NCBI GenBank assembly: GCA_964568795.1
Contig: CAZMRQ010000060.1
Span: forward strand, 1 to 5,784
Source: CAZMRQ01 sp964568795
Lineage (GTDB): Bacteria; Pseudomonadota; Gammaproteobacteria; Comchoanobacterales; Comchoanobacteraceae
Reading direction: 5' to 3'
Length of the DNA stretch: 5,784 nt
Of this stretch, positions 1 through 5,604 are shown piece by piece; position 1 is the stretch's first letter; the number at the start of each line of letters is the position of its first letter. Made by a program: the position numbers and the translations under genes. The notes below the pieces were generated by a model. That model was not told the DNA's origin, did no database searches, and was given only the letters and a program-made list of their open reading frames with translations.

Positions 1-177
1 CATCACCAGGCCAAACAGCAGAAGCAGCAGTGCAACAGGCAGCAGTCCAGACTCAGCAACACTACGTTTTATACTATGCCTGCCTGCAACAGTGCGGGTA
101 TTTTGCTGCCCTACACCATCCCAAACCAAGAATTTTGTGAGAATTTTAGTGCTGAATATTGGCACAATTGATAGCAC
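1..177 (-). CDS. ftsW: FtsW, septal peptidoglycan glycosyltransferase (N-terminal fragment)
   Basis: The first 59 codons of a gene running off the left edge. The frame gives a cytoplasmic tail of about 43 residues with several basic residues (R28, R33, K37, R38), then SGLLPVALLLLLFGLVM, the start of the first membrane helix in the style of FtsW/RodA proteins. FtsW is the SEDS-family polymerase that works with FtsI on lipid II at the division site. In proteobacterial dcw clusters it follows murD, and the murD end is present at the other side of this window. The start is GTG at 177-175: an in-frame TAA directly precedes it (180-178), and GAGGA lies 11 bases upstream. No terminator separates it from the cassette, so it is probably co-transcribed. 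The name rests on the helix wording plus synteny, because the conserved core lies outside the window. Confidence 0.82.
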   Translation of the reverse strand, partial: MLSIVPIFSTKILTKFLVWDGVGQQNTRTVAGRHSIKRSVAESGLLPVALLLLLFGLVM

Positions 178-188
178 TTATTTGGTAG

Positions 189-193
189 TCCTC
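189..193 (-). promoter_or_regulatory. Probable Shine-Dalgarno for ftsW
   Basis: The minus strand reads GAGGA, 11 bases before the GTG at 177-175. The spacing is on the long side but this is the only purine-rich candidate. It lies in the 54-base gap between the cassette and ftsW. Confidence 0.5.
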
Positions 194-202
194 ATCTGAT
201 TG

Positions 203-218
203 GATATTCAAGAATATC
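203..218. repeat. Perfect inverted repeat in the cassette-ftsW gap
   Basis: GATATTC and GAATATC (7 bases each) are separated by two bases, 14 bases beyond the stop of the membrane protein and 26 bases before the ftsW start. As RNA it could fold only into a weak AT-rich stem of about six pairs with a four-base loop. No T-run follows on the minus strand, so it is not a standard terminator. It could be an operator-like palindrome, a weak RNA processing or pausing hairpin, or chance in AT-rich DNA. Confidence 0.4.
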
Positions 219-231
219 TAACATTAGTTAG

Positions 232-1338
232 CTAGCTATTCCAGACAAAGACTACTCCACTGCGTGGAAATATCCATTCATCATGTATAATTCTAATCTC
301 ATTAGGAACATCATAATTAATATATTGCTTCACATCATTGGACTCAGAAGTAAAGAATGGAATTGGCTGTGGGTTTTTCAAGATACCAGAATGCTTGAAT
401 TCAATTCTTGGCGACATGGTCATATCTGGTATTATAACAATGAAATTATTTGACCTCTTTAGAACTGGGATAGTAAACACGATTTTTGCAAAAACCGAAA
501 AAATATTACCAAGATCTATAGATGTTTCTTCTTTACAGAGCACAATAAAGCACCCATCCTCCTTGAGGCGGTTATCTATGACAAACTTTTCAACCTTAAC
601 CTTTCGAGAACCATCCATAACAGAAACATTAAGATCCATACAATTATAAACAAAGTCCTCGAGTTGAGAATCATCAAACGATGCAAGCTTACTCCTTTCA
701 CTCTCATCAAGACTAATTACATCCCTGAAGAAAACATCATCATCAATAATAGAGTTCTCCAATGATTTTTCATCCAGAAAAAACCCCAGTTTTATATGTG
801 AAAGAACCGGATTAGAGTAATGTTTTTTATACTGAACAACCTGGTGGATATCGTGATAAGTATCAGGCGAAAAAGATATCGACTTACACCCAATATTTTG
901 AGAAGAAAATTGTATATAATATTCAAAATCTGTTCTATAAGTATAATCATCAGTCAGGTACTGAGAAACAACACCACTATATATTTCACCTCCACGCTCT
1001 TCTCCCAGTATCGACAATAAATACTCCCTAATACCTTCTTTTTTTCTCTCATCAGGAAGATAGGATATAGTATCTTTATCAAATCTTATTGTCTCAGTAA
1101 GACGCTCCTGCATTGACTCCAAAAAATCATTTTTTGTAAATCTCTCATACAAAACATCGATCATAAATAAGACAATAAAAGATCCAACCATAGATTCCAC
1201 CAACACAGAAACTAAGGTCTCAGTCTCTTTCCCACTAACAAACCAATATACAATAGCGAATACTACAGCAAATATAAAAACTATTATAAGAAAGAGATAC
1301 TCTTTTAATTTTGATTTCTCATCACTATAATTACTCAT
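232..1338 (-). CDS. uncharacterised protein with two N-terminal membrane helices and a cytoplasmic domain
   Basis: I do not recognise this 368-residue protein. Two hydrophobic helices (about 14-34 and 42-62) are separated by a loop of about seven residues. A charged, probably helical stretch follows (DVLYERFTKNDFLESMQERL, 61-80), and then about 290 soluble residues. The basic residues on both outer sides suggest that both ends lie in the cytoplasm. The soluble part is rich in Asp, Ser and aromatics; near 263-305 it shows alternating beta-like hydrophobic strands, ending in PRSGVVFVWNS. No catalytic motif is evident to me. The start ATG has the clearest ribosome binding site of the cassette and overlaps the dipeptidase stop by 8 bases, so it belongs to the same operon. 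It could be a membrane scaffold, a sensor or an effector. The layout of two helices plus a cytosolic domain is also seen in immunity or stress proteins, but nothing here proves a role. Confidence 0.85.
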   Translation of the reverse strand: MSNYSDEKSKLKEYLFLIIVFIFAVVFAIVYWFVSGKETETLVSVLVESMVGSFIVLFMIDVLYERFTKNDFLESMQERLTETIRFDKDTISYLPDERKKEGIREYLLSILGEERGGEIYSGVVSQYLTDDYTYRTDFEYYIQFSSQNIGCKSISFSPDTYHDIHQVVQYKKHYSNPVLSHIKLGFFLDEKSLENSIIDDDVFFRDVISLDESERSKLASFDDSQLEDFVYNCMDLNVSVMDGSRKVKVEKFVIDNRLKEDGCFIVLCKEETSIDLGNIFSVFAKIVFTIPVLKRSNNFIVIIPDMTMSPRIEFKHSGILKNPQPIPFFTSESNDVKQYINYDVPNEIRIIHDEWIFPRSGVVFVWNS

Positions 1339-2065
1339 ACTCTATCTCCCCAGACAGCAGGCTTGTTTTTCCATACACAGCTTGTTTTACGCATTGCTTC
1401 GCCCAGAACTGATTCCCATAATCATAATGCCACCATTCAGTGAAATAGTTGGTAAATCCAACAGATATCAATGACCAATACAACAACCTCCTGTTTTCTC
1501 TTACCTCATCAACATTGATACTTTTCTTGAATTGAATATCATCACTCTCAAAAAACACAGTATTAGAAGAGGCAGAAAAACTATCGAACTCAGATCCCAT
1601 ATTAAGCAGATTACCATATCCATCAACAATTGATAAATCAACAGACCCACCTGTACTATGTGGAGCTGGCGACAATGAACTATCCGTTGGAACGGAGACA
1701 TACTTCACAGCAAGATCAATAATCTCATCCTCGGAATATTGAGGAAACTCACTTTTCAATTGCAAACAATAATTATCAAATAATTTCTGCTGAACAAATT
1801 TTGGTCGCCAACCATCAAACACAACAAACTTATACCCTTGAGGAAGAAAATCGATCGCAGATACCAGCATATCAACAACTCTTTCACGTAAAAAACAGCC
1901 ATTAATTGAACCCATTAAACCCTGCTCATAATAGAAAGGGCTAACTATAATCCTGGGATGAACCCCTTCAACTGAAATAACTCTTTCACCGCACTCAATA
2001 ATCTTAACGCCCTCCCATCCTGTCGGGGGAGGAATGCCTGGTATAGGAGAAAAAGCATACTTCAC
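1331..2065 (-). CDS. VanX/DdpX-type D-Ala-D-Ala dipeptidase (peptidase M15 family)
   Basis: A 244-residue zinc dipeptidase expected to hydrolyse free D-Ala-D-Ala in the cytoplasm; no signal peptide is present. The zinc ligands are readable: His136 and Asp143 in HSTGGSVD (136-143), and His213 in EWWHY (210-214) with catalytic Glu210. The transition-state arginine is Arg87 in FDGWRP (83-88). MGSEFDSF (156-163) and the NRRLLYW helix (191-197) are also typical of the family. In van operons the enzyme removes the normal dipeptide so that a D-Ala-D-X ester or amide enters the wall; in E. coli DdpX salvages D-Ala during starvation. Sitting directly after a Ddl gene favours the first role, which is inference. 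The start is GTG, overlapping the Ddl stop (GTGA). An in-frame TAA lies five codons upstream, and no other conventional start is close. The stop overlaps the next gene by 8 bases. Confidence 0.92.
   Translation of the reverse strand: MKYAFSPIPGIPPPTGWEGVKIIECGERVISVEGVHPRIIVSPFYYEQGLMGSINGCFLRERVVDMLVSAIDFLPQGYKFVVFDGWRPKFVQQKLFDNYCLQLKSEFPQYSEDEIIDLAVKYVSVPTDSSLSPAPHSTGGSVDLSIVDGYGNLLNMGSEFDSFSASSNTVFFESDDIQFKKSINVDEVRENRRLLYWSLISVGFTNYFTEWWHYDYGNQFWAKQCVKQAVYGKTSLLSGEIEYE
1346..1351 (-). promoter_or_regulatory. Shine-Dalgarno for the uncharacterised membrane protein
   Basis: The minus strand reads GGGGAG, seven bases before the ATG at 1338-1336 and inside the end of the dipeptidase gene. 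It is the best-spaced ribosome binding site in the cassette. It supports this start, and suggests that the last gene can be translated independently of coupling. Confidence 0.7.
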
Positions 2066-3237
2066 TCCTTCGTGCCCAACTTACCACCAGACAGCTTTGA
2101 CTCTAATATATTAGAATCGAACACAACCGTTAACGCATCCTGCTTACGAGACCTTCTTAATGCGATATTAACAAGATGATCCAGCAAATCAGAAAACGTT
2201 ACTCCTATCTCTTCAAATAGATAAAACGATAATGACCCAGGTATAGTGTTAATCTCATTCACATATAAAACTTGAGAGTCCACGTCTAGCAAAAAATCTA
2301 TTCGCGAAACCCCGCTTGCGGAGACCAAATTAAAGACATCCAGAGCAAGGGACTCTATCTTACTCCTCACCTGATCACTCAACTCAGCTGGAAGCACTCT
2401 CTCTGTTGAAACTATTCCTTTTGACTGCCCGCCCTCATACTTATCTGAAAAATCCAACATATCGCCACCATAGATTGGTTCTTCTATAGCAGACGTAACA
2501 CTCTCATTTCGATCACCCAAAACGGCACAATTATACTCCTTTCGATTACTAATCAGTTTCTCAACAAGGATAATGCAGGAATAGTCACACGCCCTATCTA
2601 TTAGATCTGATAACTCCTCTATATTTGACGCTGTACCTATACCAATACTTGAACCTTGGTCCGCAGGCTTGATAATCACTGGAAAGTCGAGAGACTCGGT
2701 AACCATATCCAGTACACTGCCTCTATTTAGAGCCCAATCATCTTGGGGAAAGCTGACAGATTCAACAACTGAAATACCTGCACTCTTCAATATCGATTTG
2801 AATATTACTTTATTTAGCCCTACTGCTGACGAAATAACATTACTGCCACAATAGGGGACATTAAAAATATCTAACAAACCTTGAAGCGCACCATTCTCAC
2901 CAAAACTGCCATGCAAAACAGGGAGTACAACATCAATAATATATAGCGGGCGTCGAGCGAAGATATGTTTTTTTTCATCCATCAACACCAGTTTGCCACC
3001 CTTTCCGGTAGCCAGAACTCTAGTTGAATCAGCTAATAATGACGCCGTATCTCGATATTTCTCTAGCTTATCTATATTATTACCTACATACCATTCACCT
3101 TCTTTTGATATATAAATAGGAACAGCATCATACTTATCACTATCAAGCGCATATAATGATTGAAGACCAGAGATCACAGAAACCTCATGCTCAGTAGAGA
3201 CACCGCCAAAAACCACAGCAACCACCAATTTACTCAT
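2062..3237 (-). CDS. ddl: D-alanine:D-alanine ligase family enzyme (Ddl/Van ligase, ATP-grasp)
   Basis: A 391-residue cytoplasmic ATP-grasp ligase that should join D-Ala to a second D-amino (or hydroxy) acid. Landmarks: GG at 11-12 and STEHEVS (14-20) with Glu16, equivalent to DdlB Glu15; HGSFGENG (109-116); IIKPADQGSSIGI (188-200), the ATP-binding Lys and serine loop; LDFSDKY (261-267) with the Lys266-Tyr267 omega-loop pair found in D-Ala and D-Ser ligases but lost in D-lactate ligases such as VanA; RIDF (312-315); and metal-binding NEIN (327-330). After NTIPG the sequence is SLSFYLFE (335-342), where DdlB has MTSHSLVP, so the residue aligned with DdlB Ser281 is Tyr339. A tail of about 30 residues (361-391) extends beyond the fold. 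The start ATG shares one base with the previous stop (TAATG), behind a weak GGGA, and the stop overlaps the dipeptidase start. Family is certain; the second substrate is not. Confidence 0.94.
   Translation of the reverse strand: MSKLVVAVVFGGVSTEHEVSVISGLQSLYALDSDKYDAVPIYISKEGEWYVGNNIDKLEKYRDTASLLADSTRVLATGKGGKLVLMDEKKHIFARRPLYIIDVVLPVLHGSFGENGALQGLLDIFNVPYCGSNVISSAVGLNKVIFKSILKSAGISVVESVSFPQDDWALNRGSVLDMVTESLDFPVIIKPADQGSSIGIGTASNIEELSDLIDRACDYSCIILVEKLISNRKEYNCAVLGDRNESVTSAIEEPIYGGDMLDFSDKYEGGQSKGIVSTERVLPAELSDQVRSKIESLALDVFNLVSASGVSRIDFLLDVDSQVLYVNEINTIPGSLSFYLFEEIGVTFSDLLDHLVNIALRRSRKQDALTVVFDSNILESKLSGGKLGTKE
2065..2070 (-). promoter_or_regulatory. Shine-Dalgarno-like AAGGAG abutting the dipeptidase GTG start
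   Basis: The minus strand reads AAGGAGTG, so the purine tract runs into the GTG start itself, with no usual spacer. In-frame TAA at 2083-2081 rules out a start further upstream, and no ATG, GTG or TTG follows soon in frame. GTG is therefore chosen by elimination, and re-initiation by ribosomes finishing Ddl (GTGA overlap) is the likely mode of translation. Confidence 0.45.
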
Positions 3238-4844
3238 TATATAATCCCGCCTACATAGTTATCTGGAAGATCATTCTCAAACAGCACAACATCACCACTC
3301 CTCACAACTCTATTACAATAAGAACTTGCCTCTTTCAAGTCATAAGCAACATAAAGATCATTTGTATATCTTGCACTCTCTAATCCATCTTTGATAGCCC
3401 TGGTTTGTGACGTATCACCCACCAACACCACGCGGTTCACATAACCAGATATCTGAACACCAAGTTCTCGATTCTTATCGTACTCCTCTCCACCAAGCTC
3501 CACCATTCCAGGAGTTACTATAATCTTTGATTTTCCAGGCATCGCTGCCAACACCTTGAGCGCATTATCCGCACCAATCGGATTTGAGTTGAATGAATCA
3601 TCAATAATCATTACCCCTTCATTAGTCTTACTCATACTCAATCTGTGAGGAATCTGTTTCAATGTTGTTACAGAACGGTATATATTATCTTTTGGAACAC
3701 CCAACTCAATAGCCACACTAACAGCACACAATATATTGTATACATTATGCATTCCAAGCAAACTGGTCTGCAACTCAATGTAATCATCATTTGGCATTGC
3801 AATAACAAACGATGTTCTTCCTTGGTGATCAATCTCTATATCATGAGCCCGATAATCGCATAACGTATTTGAAACACCATAGGTAACCCTACGCGCACCT
3901 GTTACCAAATCTACATCCTGCTGATTTTTATCATCAGCATTTAAGAAAATGACACCACTATCTGGAATGGATGCCGGTAATTCCAGCTTGGTTTTCTTTA
4001 TGTTATCTTTTGTTCCAAAAGTCTCCAGATGCTGCTGCCCTATTGTTGTGAGGACACCTATTGTCGGCCTTACCAGATCGCATATCTCTTTGATATCTCC
4101 CCTCTGCTTGGCACCCATCTCAACAATAAAATAATCATGGATAGTCTTCAAACTGCTCCTTATCGTTATAGTAACCCCCATCAGCGTATTATAGCTTTTC
4201 GGTGTCATTACAGTATTACTAACGGATGACAATATCTCGTTTAATATGTATTTTGTGCTTGTTTTTCCATAGCTTCCAGTGATCCCAATCACCGTCACAC
4301 CAGCCATTTCTTCCAACATCCCTCTCGCATCTGCTACATATCTTATTGAAACCATATGCTCAATTGGAATCATCAAGCCATTTAAGGCCACCAATATGTA
4401 AGGGAAGATAACTATGGAAACACCAATAGACAAAATAGAAATACGTAAATATTGATCACCGGATAGAGCAAATGCCAACAAAAACAATAGAACAAAGAAT
4501 ACAACAATCACTACAAAGAGTCTCTTTACCCTACTGGTATATACAAACTTCTTTTTCTCCTTTCGAGCTGTTCTCACAAATAACAGATACATATATACAG
4601 CTATAGACGATACGACAAACAGCCATTGGTTATACAACAACAGCAGAGGAGCCAACACCAGAGCCGATTTATAATTATAAATATTATGCCGATCAGTATT
4701 TATCCACCTCAAGAATCTATCGTTTCTGTATGAATTCAACTGAAGCATATGAATATAGTATTCAACTCTTGGGGCCGAATACAGTACTAGTACGACAAAT
4801 GCCGACAATAACAACACGTAATACAGGATTAGCCAGGACATCAT
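3237..4844 (-). CDS. membrane-anchored MurF-like Mur ligase
   Basis: A 535-residue Mur ligase whose C-terminal 350 residues match MurF, the enzyme that joins D-Ala-D-Ala to the UDP-MurNAc-tripeptide. Visible motifs: P-loop GITGSYGKTSTK (187-198); EMGA (242-245); the KTKLEL segment with Lys286, the likely carbamylated lysine; LNADD (301-305); the HNVYN helix (366-370); and the C-terminal-domain motif DDSFNSNP (415-422), then GMVELGGEEYDKNRELG (446-462). Residues before the P-loop do not resemble the MurF domain that binds the UDP-MurNAc-peptide. They contain hydrophobic segments near 4-22, 60-90 (one or two helices), 108-127 and 134-156. The catalytic part should therefore be tethered to the inner membrane. 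From memory, unchecked, this motif set, including the closing ENDLPDNY, resembles a Firmicutes MurF subfamily. The start is one of two adjacent ATGs (4844 or 4841); no strong Shine-Dalgarno is seen and the gene overlaps its neighbour by 4 bases. The exact acceptor is uncertain. Confidence 0.9.
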   Translation of the reverse strand: MMSWLILYYVLLLSAFVVLVLYSAPRVEYYIHMLQLNSYRNDRFLRWINTDRHNIYNYKSALVLAPLLLLYNQWLFVVSSIAVYMYLLFVRTARKEKKKFVYTSRVKRLFVVIVVFFVLLFLLAFALSGDQYLRISILSIGVSIVIFPYILVALNGLMIPIEHMVSIRYVADARGMLEEMAGVTVIGITGSYGKTSTKYILNEILSSVSNTVMTPKSYNTLMGVTITIRSSLKTIHDYFIVEMGAKQRGDIKEICDLVRPTIGVLTTIGQQHLETFGTKDNIKKTKLELPASIPDSGVIFLNADDKNQQDVDLVTGARRVTYGVSNTLCDYRAHDIEIDHQGRTSFVIAMPNDDYIELQTSLLGMHNVYNILCAVSVAIELGVPKDNIYRSVTTLKQIPHRLSMSKTNEGVMIIDDSFNSNPIGADNALKVLAAMPGKSKIIVTPGMVELGGEEYDKNRELGVQISGYVNRVVLVGDTSQTRAIKDGLESARYTNDLYVAYDLKEASSYCNRVVRSGDVVLFENDLPDNYVGGII

Positions 4845-5593
4845 TTAACGCCAAGAAATGACCCTACCACTAACTCGAAATCATTCCTGTTCTCTATATG
4901 TGAAAAATGACCTGCTTTTTTTAGCACCACAAGGCCGCTATCTGGTATTAATTTATTCATAACATTAGCTTGATATAGCGGCGTCACCTGGTCTTCCTCA
5001 CCCCACACCAGTAAAACTGGTATGTTAATCCGCGACAATAAATCCCTCATATCCTCATTCACCACATTAACTAACACTTTCTTCATTACATTACTTGCAT
5101 TCCTATAGTCAGGTGACCCTGCTCTACTCTTATAGGTATTCACAATAGATAACGGAGCAAAATGAAATATTTTTTTTATAATCTTATAACTTATAACTTT
5201 TACATAGTACCCAATACTTCTTACAGGTCTAATGCCCGCACTATTCACAAGTATCAATTTCTGCGCCTTACCTAGTGCAGCAATCCTTATAGCAACTCTT
5301 CCCCCAAACGAATGCCCTACTACTACTGGATTATTTATTCCGAGAGCATCCATTAAATCTATAACAAACTGACAATACTCTTCTGTCCCCCAACTTTTAT
5401 CAGGTTCATCACTGTTACCAAATCCAGGAAAATCTATAGAATAAGTTTTATATTTTAATGCCAATAAATCCTGTGCCGATGAAAAACTACTTAGATCAGA
5501 GCCCCATCCATGAAGAAAAAGCACATCTTTGCCTCTTCCTTTTGCACTATAGCGCACACTTATTCCGCCTATATTGATATATTCAATCCCCAT
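4841..5593 (-). CDS. alpha/beta hydrolase fold protein
   Basis: A 250-residue single-domain alpha/beta hydrolase with no signal peptide, so probably cytoplasmic. The oxyanion-hole motif HGWG is at residues 28-31. The nucleophile elbow GHSFGG is at 93-98 with catalytic Ser95. The acid is Asp201 in GEEDQVTP, and the catalytic histidine is His229 in AGHFSHIE. The cap region (about 120-185) contains a basic, hydrophobic stretch around 131-146, YKIIKKIFHF, that could touch the membrane, and a GSPDYRNAS segment. From memory, unchecked, similar hydrolases sit beside MurF-like and Ddl-like genes in Firmicutes. The substrate is unknown; a precursor ester or amide, or a thioester, are all possible. The start ATG lies 11 bases after the murD stop without an obvious Shine-Dalgarno sequence, so translation is probably coupled. 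The stop overlaps the next start by 4 bases (ATGA). A run of eight A residues in the coding strand lies in the cap region. Confidence 0.9.
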   Translation of the reverse strand: MGIEYINIGGISVRYSAKGRGKDVLFLHGWGSDLSSFSSAQDLLALKYKTYSIDFPGFGNSDEPDKSWGTEEYCQFVIDLMDALGINNPVVVGHSFGGRVAIRIAALGKAQKLILVNSAGIRPVRSIGYYVKVISYKIIKKIFHFAPLSIVNTYKSRAGSPDYRNASNVMKKVLVNVVNEDMRDLLSRINIPVLLVWGEEDQVTPLYQANVMNKLIPDSGLVVLKKAGHFSHIENRNDFELVVGSFLGVK

Positions 5594-5604
5594 GCTACTA
5601 TAAA

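Noticed and set aside
201..231. Intrinsic terminator after the membrane protein gene
   Set aside because: The inverted repeat is AT-rich, its loop is very short and no T-run follows on the transcribed strand.
338..649. Plus-strand open frame of 103 codons
   Set aside because: It lies wholly inside the minus-strand membrane protein gene, has no recognisable domain, and its translation is simply the antisense of a continuous coding frame.
820..1020. Plus-strand open frame of 66 codons
   Set aside because: Antisense to the same membrane protein gene; the hydrophobic wording comes from AT-rich antisense codons and no supporting signal is seen.
1501..1701. Second minus-strand open frame of 66 codons
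   Set aside because: It is an alternative frame within the dipeptidase gene, crossing the zinc-binding region that is convincingly coded in the main frame.
2669..2854. Plus-strand open frame of 61 codons
   Set aside because: Antisense to the ATP-binding core of the Ddl homologue, with no domain.
3645..4229. Three plus-strand open frames (3645-3863, 3949-4134, 4029-4229)
   Set aside because: All are antisense to the conserved catalytic domain of the MurF-like gene, overlap each other, and encode no recognisable sequence.
232..5593. A classical vancomycin-resistance operon
   Set aside because: The ligase retains the Lys-Tyr pair rather than the VanA-type His, and no VanH, VanT or VanRS gene is present, so calling it vanHAX or vanC would overstate what is visible.
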